DNA of 64,000 bases from NCBI RefSeq assembly GCF_027595985.1, contig NC_073308.1, positions 11,926,566 through 11,990,565 on the forward strand. The letters are read 5' to 3'. A program made the position numbers and the translations under genes. This DNA comes from Sorex araneus (taxonomy: Eukaryota > Chordata > Mammalia > Eulipotyphla > Soricidae). Under the pieces are notes generated by a model. That model was not told the DNA's origin and made no database searches. It saw nothing but the letters and a program-made list of their open reading frames with translations. Of this stretch, positions 36,150-49,530 are shown in pieces; the stretch's first letter is position 1, and every line of letters starts with the position of its first letter.

Positions 36150-36740
36150 GCCGTGCGGGAGAAGGAGGCGCCTTCCCAGGGGTCCTGGCCGCGGGGGGCT
36201 GCTGCGGGCCTGAGCTCTCTCCGCAGGGTCGTCGGGGACTGCTCCGCTGAGCCGTCTCGGGTCTGGGGCTTTCCCAGGAGCCCGGGGGGAGTCGGGTGGT
36301 GCTCAGGAGACTCGGCGGTGTCTCCTGGCGGTACCTGGTGAGCGCAGAGAGGCGCGTCCTGCGGGGTCTGCAGGACTCGGCAGCAGCGGCCCGGCCTGGC
36401 GGGGCCCAGGGGTCCAGGGCCACATGCGGCGCTTCGGCCCGAGCCTTTCTGGGCATGGACACCGGGCCCGCTGTGCGCCACCTCCCGCCCCGCGCCTCGG
36501 CCCGCGACCCGCGGGTCACCAACAGTCGAAGTTCCGAAGGCGCGACCAGGGCTCGGTCACATCAGATCAGGGACGCGAAGGTGCCCGGGTTCCTGGCGAC
36601 CCCCAGGAGCTGCGTCCGTCTCTCCTGGAAAGGGCAGAGCCGGGAGGAGGGCTCAGTGCTCGGGCACATCCCGGCAAGCCCACCCCACCCGCCCCCAGCC
36701 CGGAGGCTTGACCCCCCAGGCCACAGCTGCATCCCCCCAG
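36150..36740. other. CpG-rich stretch
   Basis: Dense CpG ('ctggccgcggggggctgctg', 'ccgcgcctcggcccgcgacc'). No TATA box or recognisable exon. It resembles an orphan CpG island. Confidence 0.5.
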
Positions 36741-36920
36741 CTGGCGGCCACAGCTCGGCCTGGGGGTCTTCCTCGGGGCCCCTCCAGCTGGGCCTTCTCT
36801 GTAGCCGTTTCTACCTGCTGTGTCTGTCCTATTCCTGGTCGTTTATGTGTGTGATTTGGTTATTCCTTTTTTCTGCTTCACATCTACTTTTTTGAAACTA
36901 TTCTTTTAATAGCGTTCATT

Positions 36921-37101
36921 TTTTTTTTTTCTTTCTGCTTTTTGGGTCAGACCCAGCGCTGCTCAGGGGTTACTCCTGGCTCACGAACTCAGGAATTACT
37001 CCTGGTAGTGCTCCGGGGAACATATGGGATGCTGGGAATCGAACCCGGGTTTGCTGCATTCAAGGCAAACGCCTTACCCTCTGTGCTATTGCTCCAGCCC
37101 C
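36921..37101 (-). mobile_element. SOR-type SINE next to the CDC42 retrocopy
   Basis: Minus copy from a T run to 'ctattgctccagcccc'. Its imperfect 13-bp duplication is AATAGCGTTCATT (36908-36920) and AATAGGGGTCATT (37102-37114). The second overlaps the duplication of the retrocopy. Confidence 0.88.
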
Positions 37102-37117
37102 AATAGGGGTCATTCTT
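37102..37117. repeat. Target-site duplication of the CDC42 retrocopy (3' side)
   Basis: AATAGGGGTCATTCTT; the partner at 39228-39243 differs at one base (AATAGGGGTCGTTCTT). Confidence 0.85.
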
Positions 37118-39288
<2,171 letters not shown>

Positions 39289-39483
39289 TTAGGCCCCCTG
39301 TGGGTCAGGGAGCTCAGTGGCCAGGCCTGGCATTGGGAGTCACCAAGGCTACATCCTGTGCTGCTGAGGACCAAACGCAGAACACAGGTGCTATGGGTGC
39401 TTTGCAATTGCTCTAAGACTTGAATGCTCTACCTGGTCCTGGTTTTATTTTATTGGAGAATTTCATTTGTATTTATCACTTAT

Positions 39484-39714
39484 AAATATAGCACAGTGGG
39501 TAGGGTATTTGCCTTCCATGCAGCCGACCTGGGTTCAATTCCTTCATCCCTCTCGGAGAGCCCGGCAAGTTACCGAGAGTATCTTGCCAGCACCGCAGAG
39601 CTAGCAAGCTACCCGTGGCCTATATGATTTAACAGTAACAAGAAGTCTCACAATGGAGACATTGCTGGTGCCCGCTTGAGCAAATTGATGAGCAACGGGA
39701 TGACAGTGACAGTG
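39484..39714 (+). mobile_element. SINE: SOR-type head with second body type
   Basis: The head 'tagcacagtgggtagggtat' continues into 'cctctcggagagcccggcaa', 'caatggagacattgctggtg' and 'gatgagcaacgggatgacag' instead of the usual CATATGG body. It ends in a CAGTGA repeat. No A-rich tail. Confidence 0.88.
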
Positions 39715-40384
39715 ATATATATACATACACACAGACCCTTAGAGAGTGAAACTATCCATTGATAACTACACACAAAAATAGAAATCAAAATTTTTAATAT
39801 CAAGCAAGGTGATTTTATTCCATGGGTGAAATAGAGAAATTTTATTTAAAAAGCTACATATTCTATAGAAATATTTTGAAATAAAATTGGAGAGAGAAAC
39901 TCAAAGTATTAAATGTTTATATTATTTAAAAACAGATCATTCTAAAATCAGTAATCTAAGTGTCCTCTGCAAGATCTAGAAAAGGGAATGAACAGTACAT
40001 CTTATTTAAGCAGAAAAATATAGATAAGAAAATTTAAGAGCATTATTTTTCTGAAAACAAAAAAATATGGAGAAAATGATTAAAATGCTAAAGTTTTTTG
40101 AAAGGCCAGTAAAATAAATATCCAACAAGACTGAAAAGAGATAAGAAGAGAAATGAAAGTCATTATCAATATGTGGAGAAAAAATAATCTATCCAAATGG
40201 ATACAAAATAAAATAGGTCACACATGAAGTTCCCAAAAATGCTTTTTACGGAAATAATATGTTTTATTTTATTTATTTTTGTTGAGGGACTACCTGTGGG
40301 ACCCAGGGATCTCTTGGGGGTGGTCAGGGGGCCGTAGAGGATAATAGCAGTGGCTATTATTTTCTATTATTTGCGCCTGATGAG
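39715..40384. other. AT-rich, no gene
   Basis: AT-rich sequence without long frames. 40260-40380 may belong to the retroviral remnant next to it, but no motif is recognisable. Confidence 0.4.
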
Positions 40385-41678
40385 TTGGTGTTCCCACTTC
40401 CCTACATACTTTAATAAAATAATGTAGAGAGTTTTTCCCATTAACTTAGCAGTTTGGATTGCCTTTTGGCAATCTGCCGTAGCGTTTTCCACCGCTAACG
40501 TTAGCATAAGCATTTCACGAAGGCCTTCATCAGGTATAGCCTTCTCAAGAGCGTCCTGGAGTCTGGCAATAAAATCTGTTCATTTACTTCCTGAAAGATT
40601 TTTGTGAATACCATAGTACATTTTGCAGAGGTCTCAAGATAACGCCACGCCTTTAGACAGTTCTTATTAACAGCTTCTAAAATGTTTGCCTTCAAATGGA
40701 CTTGTTCTTCCGCTAAAGCCCACTTGCCAGTGCCTAAAATCTGGTTCACAGTGATATCAACATGTTTTGGTGTTTGAATTCTAGCATATTTCCCAGCCTC
40801 TTCTTTCCACCAAGATTTAAATTGTACATATTGAGAATTTTCTAGCACTGCCTTTGCAAGAGTTTGCCAATCAAGCTGAATTACAGTATTAGCTTCTGCA
40901 AAATTTTCAAGAAGGGTTAGCAGAGAATTAGAAGTAACACCATACGTGGTCACAGCTTGCTTAAGTGAGGAAAGAAACTGAAAAGGAACAGGCTCACATT
41001 GCCCTGCCTGTCTTTTTCTTTGCACATCAGGATTACAAACGACTGGAAAAGCCATAAACTGAGCAGGCTGTTGGCTCAATTTTGCCTTATAGAAAGGAGC
41101 TTCAGATTTTTGCATCAGAGAATGCAACTCAGGACTAAGCTTAGAAGGGCAACACAGAGATTCCTCTTCCCTATTCTTATGTAAGTGAGGGGAAGAAGCT
41201 GCCAAAGGGTCAGGATCAGTGGTACCCTGTACAGGAGGCATTATGCTTCTTTAAGAAGGGTGGTGCATCTCAAGGTACTTCATTTGTCTTATTCATTTAT
41301 CTAATTTTTTATTAACTTTCTCAACTCTTGGGCGCTTACAACCTCTTTTGAAACTGAATTCTCTGTGTCTGACTCGAAGCTGTCAGACTCAGACCGGGCA
41401 GGCAGGTGAATCATCAATTTGATATGAATCACCAGATAATATAGATGCTGTTGGCTTAGCACCAAATTTAGGCTGAATCAAAGATTCTTCTCCACTCTTC
41501 TCCTCTAACACAGGAGTTTCTCTGTAAGTTGCTTTGAAATTTGATGAATCAGTGCAGAGAGCCGTATGAGAAGACGAAAGAGAAGTCTCCTCATACTCAA
41601 AGTCAAACTGTGAAAATTTCAGGGCAGCAGCAATACAATTGTATGTGCTCCATTCCTTTGCTGGGATCAAATCTCCAT
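40385..41678 (-). pseudogene. Betaretrovirus-like gag remnant (central and capsid part)
   Basis: Reads from 41678 down. An open stretch at 41670-41389 fits the matrix/linker part. A stop or frame change separates it from 41241-40501, whose second half has a capsid-like pattern of Trp-, Gln- and Leu-rich helices, including a 'FQFLSSLKQAVTTYG'-type segment and 'KAWRYLE'. A frame change near 40500 leads into a further capsid-like tail (LTLAVENA type) up to about 40390. No protease, pol or env is seen after it. Endogenous, broken by frameshifts, stops and the L1 insertion. Confidence 0.72.
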
Positions 41679-43910
41679 TTTTTTAAATTTTAAGTTATAA
41701 TTTTATTAAATTATAAAAATAGGTCATCTTATTGTGAAAAAACAGAAAAATTGTTGAAACTTTTTCACACTGTATTCAACAGATCACTTGTGTCTAATTC
41801 CATTATTTTTCTTATTTTTAGACAAATAGCTTTCCAGTCATTCTTTTTATTTTAATTTTTTTATTTTTTAATTAGTGAATCACCATGAGGGTACAGTAAC
41901 AGATTTACACAATTTCGTACTTGTGTTTCCCTCATACAATGCTTGAGCACCCCTCCCTTCACCAGTGTCCATTCTCCACCACCAGTGAACCCAGTATCCC
42001 TCCCACCCCCCAATCCCATCCCCCCCACCTCTGTGGCAGGGCATTCCTTTTGTTCTCTCTCTCCTTTTGGGTGTTGTGGTCTGTAATAGGGGTAGGAGTG
42101 GCCATCGTGTTCAACCTATGGTCTATTTTCAGCACGCATCTCCCCTCCTGAGCGGGTCCTCCAACCACAGTTTATTTGATGTTCCCTTCTCTATCTGAAC
42201 TGCCTTTTCTCCCAGCCTGTGAGACCAGCTTCCAAGCCATGCCAACCACCTGGTGCTTATTTCTACTATTCTTGGGTGTTAGTCTCCTACTGTTATTTTA
42301 TATTCCACAGATGAGCGCAATCTTTCTATGTCTGTGACTCTCTTTCTGACTCATTTCACTTAGCATGATACTTTCCATGTTGATCCACTTATATGCAAAA
42401 TTTATGACTTCATCTTTTCTAACAGCTGCATAGTATTCCATTGTATAGATGTACCAGAGTTTCTTTAACCAGTGTTCTTCGGTACTCGGGTTTTTTCCAG
42501 GTTCTGGCTATTGAAAACAGTGCTGCGATGAATATATAAGTGCAGATGTCATTTTGACTAGACTTGTTTCTCTGGGATATATTCCCAGAAGTGGTATTGC
42601 TGGGTCAAATAGGGACTCAATTTCGAATTTTTTCATATTGTTTTCCAGAAGGGCTGAAGAAGTCGGCATTCCCACCAACAGTGTAGAAGGGTCCCCACAT
42701 CCACTCCAACAGCAGTTGCTTTTGTTCTTTTGGATGTGTGCCATTCTCTGTGGTGTGAGGTGGTATCTCATAGTTGTTTTGATCTGTATCTCTCTGATGA
42801 TTAGTGATAGTGATAAAGAGCAGTTTTTCATGTGCCTTTTGGCCATCCGTATCTCTTCTTTGGGAAAGTTTCTGTTCATTTCTCTGCCCCTTTTTCTGAT
42901 GGGGTTGGATGTTTTCTTCTTGTAGAGTACAACCAGTGCCTTATATACCCTTGATATCAACCCCTTATCAGATGGGTATTGGGCAAATTTTCTTTCCCGT
43001 TCTGTAGATAGTCTTTGTATTCTGGTCACTCTATCTTTTGCAGTGCAGAAGCTTCTTCATTTAATATAGTCCCATTTGTTTATCTCTGTTTCTATTTGGT
43101 TGATCAGTTGCATGTCATCTTTGAAGAGACCCTTAGCTTCAATATCGTGGGAAGGTTTTGCCGACTTTGTCTTCAATGTACCTTATGGATTGTGGTCTGA
43201 TGTTGAGGTCTTTAATCCATTTTGATCTGACTTTTGTGCATGGTGTCAGGTCAAGATCTAAGCCCATTCTTTTGTATGTGGTTGTCTAGTTGTGCCAGCA
43301 CCATTTGTTAAAGAGGCTTTCCTTGCTCCACCTCACACTTCTTGCTCCCTTCTCAAAGATTAGATGATCATACATTTGAGGTTGTGTGTAGGGATATTCC
43401 ACCCTGTTCCATTGGTCTGTGGCTCCGCCTTTGTTCCAGTACCATGCTGTTTTAATTGTTACCGCTTTGTAGTAAAGTTTGAGGTTGGGGAGGGTGATGC
43501 CTCCCATCATCTTTTTCCCAAGAATTGTTTTAGCTATCTGTGGGCGTTTGTTGTTCCATATGAATTTCAGGATTGCTTGATCCATTTCTTTGAAGAATTT
43601 CATGGGTATCTTTATAGGGATGGCATCGAATCTGTATAATGCTTTGGGGAGTATTGCCATTTTGACAATGTTGATTCTCTCTATCCATGAGCAGGGAATA
43701 TGTTTCCATTTCCTCGTGTCCTCTTTTATTTCATGGAGTAGCGTTTTATAGTTTTCTTTGTAGAGGTCCTTTACTTCCTTAGTTAAGCTGATTCCGAGGT
43801 ACTTGACTTTCTGGGGCACGATTGTGAATGGGATTGCTTTTTTCATGTCCCTTTCCTCTGCCTCACTGTTTGCATATACGAAGGCCATGGATTTTTGGGT
43901 ATTGATATTT
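41679..43910 (-). mobile_element. 5'-truncated L1 inserted in the gag remnant, with probable 3' transduction
   Basis: The minus strand encodes the C-terminal third of L1 ORF2 (43888-43286 and 43029-42508, separated by a frame break), with L1 landmarks [18 protein letters not shown] and [14 protein letters not shown]. The 3' UTR ends at about 41868 with an A-rich tail. Another 170-180 bp (41685-41850) follow, with AATAAA on the minus strand (plus 41702-41707) and a short second A run. The 10-bp duplication AAATCTCCAT lies at 41669-41678 and 43911-43920. Inactive. Confidence 0.9.
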
Positions 43911-44128
43911 AAATCTCCATGTTTTTAGCATAACACAATTCTCTCCCTACTTTTGTCCATAAATCTAAATTGTTCTATATTTTTGGCTTAAACCAATGAC
44001 AATATTTTTGTACCCTCTCAAGGAGGCCTCGCATTATCTGTTCCTTTAAAGGCAGACCAGCCATGTCTGTTAGAGAGTTCAGGGTGTCCACATAGGTATC
44101 CTGCTGTGATGTTACAGAATTACCCACT
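43911..44128 (-). pseudogene. Betaretrovirus-like gag 5' end (matrix)
   Basis: The N-terminal coding part of the same gag, cut off by the L1. The expected initiator appears as GTG at about 44125-44127, followed by Gly-Asn, consistent with a mutated Met-Gly myristoylation start. There is an in-frame stop near 43970. The upstream leader and LTR are missing; the polypyrimidine tract abuts directly. Confidence 0.65.
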
Positions 44129-44818
44129 ACCCTTTTTTCTTTTCTTCCTTTATTTATTATTTTTCTTTCTCCCTTTCTTTCTCCTTTTCTTCTTTTCCCT
44201 TTCTTTCTTCCTGTCTTTCTTTATTTCCTTTCTTTCTTTTTTCTTTCTTTCTATCTATATTTCATTTTCCCCCTTTTTTCTTTCTTCTCTATCTTTATTT
44301 CTTTCTCCCTTTCTTTCCCTTTTACTTCTTCTTCCTTTCTATCTATATTTCTTCATTCCCTTTCTTTTTCTTCTTCCTTTCTTTCTATTCTTCTTTCTTT
44401 CTCTTTCTTTCTTCTCTTTCTATCTTTATTTCTTTCTCCCTGTCTTTCTTTTTCTTCTTTCTATCTATATTTCTTTATTCCCTTTCTTTCTCTTTTTCTT
44501 CTACCTTTTTATCTATCTATATTTATTTATTCCCTTTCTTTTTCTTCTTCCTTTCTTTCTATCTATATTTCTTTATTCCCTTTCTTTCTCTTTTTTCTTC
44601 TTCCTTCCTTTCTTTCTACACTTCTTTATTTCTTTCCCCCTTTCTTTTTTCTCTTCCTTTCTTTCTTTCTATATGTCTTTATTCCCTTTCTTTCTCTTTT
44701 TCTTCGTCTTCCTTTCTTTCTTTCTATGTTTCTTTATTTCTTTCTCCCTTTCTTTTTCTTCTTCCTTTCTTTCTATCTTTATTTCTTTCTTTATCTCTCC
44801 CTTTCTTTATTTCTTCCA
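44129..44818. repeat. Polypyrimidine tract, (CTTT)n-rich, about 690 bp
   Basis: Almost pure C/T on the plus strand (CTTT, CCTT, CTAT units), purines on the minus strand. Higher-order units of about 60 bp recur ('tttctatctatatttctttattccc' type). A Phe/Leu/Ser-rich frame through it is an artefact of composition. Confidence 0.9.
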
Positions 44819-44865
44819 TACTGGGCTTCTCTGTGGGTGAGCTGAAAGCCATACGGGGCTCTAGG

Positions 44866-45018
44866 CAGAGGGTTGGAGCGATGGGACAGGAGGGAAGGCG
44901 CTTCCCTTGCACCCGGCTGACCCGGGTTCGAATCAAAACCTCCCACTCAGTCCCCTGAGCACCACCAGGAGTCAGCCCTGAGCATCAATGGGTGTGGTTT
45001 CCAAAGCAAAGGAAAAAG
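44866..45018 (+). mobile_element. SOR-type SINE
   Basis: 'ggttggagcgatgggacagg', 'tgacccgggttcgaatc', 'ccctgagcaccaccaggagt', tail 'caaaggaaaaag'. Confidence 0.85.
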
Positions 45019-45120
45019 AATAGAGGCAGTCTCTCTGCCTGCTCTGTGAGGGACCCTCCAGCTCAGGTGTCCTTCACAGGGAGACTCCCCATAGCCTCTC
45101 CCTCCCTACAGTGCTCCCCA

Positions 45121-45850
45121 GGGGAGCGGGGACCTCTGAGTCCCACCGGGAATATCGGACTCCCTGGTCAGAGTGGAGGTCAAGGTCCTGTTGGCCGCAC
45201 AGGAGAGAAGTCCACTTCCGCCCTGGTTTCTTAACCCCTCTCCCCTCCCCCGACCAGGTGAAAGTGGCCCCCCGGGGGCATCAGCAAAGACGAGACCCCT
45301 GGGCCACTGGGACTTCCTGGGCCCGCAATTGCAGCCGGCCCTTCCGGTGAGGAGGGGGACAAGGTGAGAGGAGCTTGGGGGCCCCCGGGGTGGGGGGACG
45401 GGTCCTTCCTCGTGTCCACTCCTGTGCGGGGAGACAGGGCCACACCCGGCCACAAGGGGAGCGGAGGCGACAAGGGCGATGCGGTGAGTGGGGCCCCCGG
45501 GAGGGCGAGCGCCCACACCTTCCCGGACCCCATCCTGGTACCTGCAGACAGGACTCTGGAGCCCAGCCCTGCACGCAGGGTCACTCAAGTGGCCTCTGTC
45601 CCGACTGTGCAGCGCTGAGCCCCAGGCCTGGCAGGTTCCCACGGCCCCACTCAGGAGAGCTCCCTGCCGGACTTTCGCGCGTGGGGCGGGGCCCATTGAT
45701 CACTTCCGGCGGGAGGCGGGGTAAGGGGCGAGAGTGACATTGCTAGCCCCGCCCCTTCTGAGCCTGACTCCGCCCCCATTCTGCCTCCCAGGGTCCACCT
45801 GGACCAACAGGGATACAGGGGACGTTCTGGACACCCAGGCCCACCCCACG
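45121..45850 (+). pseudogene. Fragment of a fibrillar collagen gene (type V/XI-like), unprocessed
   Basis: Four exon-like Gly-X-Y blocks with short introns: 45121-45210 (GERGPL then SPTGNIGLPGQSG), 45258-45363 (ending GPSGEEGDK before donor gtgaga), 45430-45483 (54 bp, typical of fibrillar collagens, donor gtgagt) and 45792-45849 (GPPGPTGIQG then GHPGPP in a shifted frame). Damage: Gly to Ser in block 1, frameshifts in blocks 2 and 4, a lost AG acceptor before block 3, and one G missing at the starts of blocks 1 and 2. Introns are kept, so it arose by DNA duplication or decay in place, not retrotransposition. Which collagen (COL5A3, COL5A1 or COL11A type) is unsure. Confidence 0.7.
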
Positions 45851-47565
45851 TTAAGTGCTCTAGGCTTGCTTCGTCCCTGATCGCAGGAAACGGGGGTCCC
45901 CCACCCTGCTTGATCCTGATCACCCCACCCCCATCTCCGTCCTGTTTGTGGTCTCAATCCCGATTCCAGCCTCACCTGACCGGGCCACACCCTAAATCCC
46001 AAGCCTGGTCCACCCTCCAGGAGACCCCAGACCTGAGCTCAGAGGCTAAGTCCTCAGGCCCAGGCCCGGAAGTAAACCTGCTCCTGACTTTGACCTCCCC
46101 TTGATCCCAATTTGTCCCTTACCCAGACGCGCTGGTCTTGCACATGTCAATCAGGGCTTTGATCCGGCCCCGCCCGCACCCCAGCAGTTCCGGAAGGGCC
46201 AGGCCAAGTCTGCTGGAATTCAGTAGTGCCAGGAACTGTCCTACCTCTGCTAGACGTGGTGGCCGCAGGCTTCGGACAGCCTGACCCAAAAGTTCACTTT
46301 CAGCTGGGGCCCATCTGCTTCAGTTGCTGAGTTTTGGGGGTCACAGGAGGGGGAACAGACGGGACGCTCCCACGGGGGCACTAATGGTGCTGAGGCCTCC
46401 GCCGCCCTATTTATCTTCTCCTGGAACTGCCTCACGTTCATACAAGAGGAATCTTCTTCCTTCTTTAGCCCCCTGGGGACCCCAAACCACCCCCCTCCTC
46501 TCCTGGGGGGTGCATCGGAAGTTTATCTGGAAGTTGAGGACCCCTGCACCCCATACAAAGGACTACCAGCTTGGAGCTGATACAGGCCACCCCAAACCTG
46601 TCTCTTGACCTGTCCCCCCAAAACTCTGGTACCCCGGACTTCCTTGTTGACTACTACATTTCCTCCTGTTCAATGCAAGACTGCTCATTGGCTTCCCCTG
46701 ACATTTGGGGGAGCACAGCGGATGTGGAGTCCCTGAGTGTAGGAGTCAAAGTCTGACTCCAGAAGGAACTGGGCCCCCCTGGCGTAGCTGTGTGCCCCCC
46801 TCAGCCCAACTCCAGACACTGCCTCACCCCTGCGTCCAACCCCCTCCCCTGAATCATCAGGAGGTGTGGACCAGGTAGGGGGGTCGAGTGAGGGTTGGGG
46901 GGTGTCCCCAGATCCCAATGGTCCTGCCTTTATTCTCGAGGGGTCCGTGTGCCAAGAGGAGGCCGCTTCTGGTGGATTCCACTCGCTTACACCCACCAGG
47001 GGCTGGAGGGGATGTGAGAGTCCAGCATCTTCCAGCCCTGACCATGCCCTGCTGGGCCTCGGGTCAGAGAATAAACTGGTGGACTGTGTCTGGGTGTCCA
47101 TACTGCCTGGGGCTCGCCCCTCTCACTCTCTGTGTGGAGGGACACCAGTGCACAGTGCCCCAGAGCCAGCTGCCCGAGAGCAAACAGGGTGACACAGGAG
47201 AGGCTGTGCCTTCCCGCAGTATGGTGTCTCCAACCAACTCAGTTCTAAAGGTCTCCAGACCCCACGTCCCCACACCACAGCACCCCACATTGCTGAGGGT
47301 GCCATCTTCCATCCTGGGAGAGTTTTGGGCTTCCTTTACACATGAGAAGTCCCATGTCTTCTGTTCTCCGTGGAGGAGGGTGGCAGAGGCCAGGTTCAAC
47401 TCCGGCATCTCCAGATGTCTGGGGTGAAGGTAACAGCCATCAGAGGGACTGGGGGTGAGTGAAGGAGAATTTTAATTAACACAGGAATAATGAGCCTAAG
47501 ACCCGGCAGTCTCCTTCCCTGGAAATTCTAAATACATCACTTCTGCCAAGGAGTTTGTTTTTTGC
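45851..47565. other. No gene recognised
   Basis: GC-moderate, unique-looking. Short frames at 46324-46608 and 46866-47427 have no known motif or collagen pattern. The remaining collagen exons are not visible downstream. Confidence 0.45.
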
Positions 47566-47741
47566 TTTTTCTTTTTTTTCCTTTTTGGGTCACACCCAGC
47601 GATGTTCAGTGGTTACTCCGGGCTCTGCAGCCAGTAATCCTGGCGGTGCCTGGGGGACCATATGGAATGATGGGGATTGGACCTGGGTTGGCTGCGTGCA
47701 CGGCAAATGCCCTATCTGCTGTACTGTAGCTCTGGCTCCAA
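47566..47741 (-). mobile_element. SOR-type SINE
   Basis: 'ctttttgggtcacacccagc' to 'ctgtactgtagctctggctc'; the body is well kept, the head diverged. Confidence 0.88.
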
Positions 47742-48079
47742 GGATATATTCTTTTGGAGGGGGGATGCTTTGGTGTGGGCCCGCAGGTTTCTGGAGACCA
47801 TTGAGTACATGGGATTGAACCTGGTCATCTACGAGCAGGGTGAGATTATTCTGTTGTTGTTCTGTTAACTTTGAACAAGAGAAGTGCTGAACCCACCTTG
47901 CTCTCTCTGTGACCCAGCTCTTTGGAAAGGTTTCCAGTTATAGTCAACCCCACGTGCCATCACCCCACGTTCTGAGGGTGCCCCAAACCTCTTCTACAGA
48001 GAAGATACAGGGATACAGCAAGATACAGCTCAGAACCCACCACGTTGGGGTGAGGGAATCGCCACCAACGGACTGAGGC

Positions 48080-48270
48080 TGTTTTGGTTCTATTTTGTTT
48101 GTTCATGGTTTGGGGGCCACAAACCCAGCAACGCTCAGGGGTTCTCCTGGCTCTGCACTCAGGAATCACTCCGGTGTGATGGTCGGGCTGTGTGGAGAGC
48201 CAAAGAAAGAACCATGGACCTGTGACTGCAAGCCAGAGCACTCACCGCTCTGCTCACGTCCCAGAGGCTG
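48080..48270 (-). mobile_element. Old SOR-type SINE
   Basis: 'gggggccacaaacccagcaa', 'ctctgcactcaggaatcact', then a diverged head. Confidence 0.75.
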
Positions 48271-48929
48271 CACTGTTTGCTTGATCCTTAATGACCCTGT
48301 CCCTCACATTGAAGCAAAGCAAAGGACTGGAAATCTCAAGCGTGGGAAAAGTCGGGCCGCGGTAGTTTCGCGGAATAGCCACGAGATGGCGATATGGGCG
48401 TTTTCTTTCCTCCCCAGGCCCGTTTCTCTTAAGAGTTTTCCGCCCTTGAGTTAGCTTCAGCGTTAAGTATGGGGTAATTAAGGATCAAGCAAGCCGCTTC
48501 CACAGGTGCAGCGGTAGGAGAGCCTGTGGGTGCTTGTCTTTTACTTGAGTAACCTGAGTTCGATTCCGCCTTCGGGTCTTTGTGGGGTACATGGCTGAAT
48601 CTCCTCTAGGGGTCGAATGGGTTGCCCCAGCTTTGTCTCTGGACCTCGAGGGGTGCAGAGGATTGAACATGGCCTGGAACGAGCAAGGCAAGGTTATTTT
48701 CTTACATTATTTGTTCTCTTCGCTCTGAGCAAGAAAAGTTCTGAATCCCCCTTGCGATATCTGTGATCGAGCCCTTTGAGCTGTTACCGACTGGATTCCA
48801 CGGGACATCAAAAGACCACATGGCCGCCCACCTACAAGATGGTCAGACTTCGTCAAAACTCTGAATGAATGGTTTGAGGCTCTTCGTGTTCCTGGAGCGA
48901 GCAGATGCCGTTGGGCTACAGTAGCACAC
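48271..48929. other. No gene; possible SINE head remnant
   Basis: 48505-48580 shows a weak tRNA-like head with B box 'gagttcgattccg'. 'gccacgagatggcg' at 48378-48391 is one base off a CTCF core. No coding signal. Confidence 0.4.
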
Positions 48930-49005
48930 CACAGGGATGAATGGAGACATTACTGGCGTCCGCTCGAGCAAACCGAAGATCAACAGGATGACAAGTGATA
49001 CAAGT
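48930..49005 (+). mobile_element. SINE second-body tail fragment
   Basis: 'aatggagacattactggcgt', 'cgctcgagcaaaccg', 'caacaggatgacaagtga'. Confidence 0.75.
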
Positions 49006-49019
49006 GACACAAGTTTCTG

Positions 49020-49140
49020 GTTGGGGTCACACCCGTCAATGTTCTGGGGTGGCTTCTGGCTATTCTTTCATTAATTTCTCCTGTAGGTGCTCAGGGAACT
49101 ATATGGGGTGCTTGGATTCGCGAGGGGAGCGCACTTGATC
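49020..49140 (-). mobile_element. SOR-type SINE fragment
   Basis: 'ggttggggtcacacccgtca' and 'gctcagggaactatatgggg'; the head is missing. Confidence 0.7.
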
Positions 49141-49454
49141 CTTAATCATTGACGCCAAACCCAGGGCTGGAAATCTTCCCTGTAAACCCGGGACGCACTA
49201 CTTCCTCTCCATCACCACAAGACGGCGCTGTGGAGCATTTCCGTCCGTGTCCCTGTCCCTGCGTTTCTATCAGGAATGTCCACCCCTGCTCCTGACCTCC
49301 CTCCAGAACCTGCTGAAGCTCCCCGGACTTTCCAGCTCTCAGGAGAAAGACCCCTAATCCTCACCCACCTCTGCAGCCCCCCACCCTGCCACACCAGTGC
49401 TCTGGCTTTATCTGGGGGTGGCTAGAGTAGAGCTAAAGGTGTGGGGGTTCGAGG

Positions 49455-49530
49455 CTTCCTATGGTGCAGGGGATCGAACCCAGGTGGGCCGAGGCAAGGC
49501 AAGAGCCTGCCCACATTCCTGTCCCATTTT
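49455..49530 (-). mobile_element. SOR-type SINE head fragment
   Basis: 'ggggatcgaacccaggtggg' followed by 'aggcaaggcaagagcctgcc'; only the tRNA-like part is left. Confidence 0.65.

Noticed and set aside
36062-36895. Arg/Pro-rich frames on both strands
   Set aside because: Same CpG-rich composition effect; no conserved motif.
42508-43888. L1 ORF2 as an active reverse transcriptase
   Set aside because: Only the C-terminal third is present, it is frame-broken, and the endonuclease and RT domains are absent.
44106-44840. A 244-codon open frame rich in Phe, Leu and Ser that looks like a membrane protein
   Set aside because: It is the direct translation of the C/T-only tract; no start context, no homology, purely compositional.
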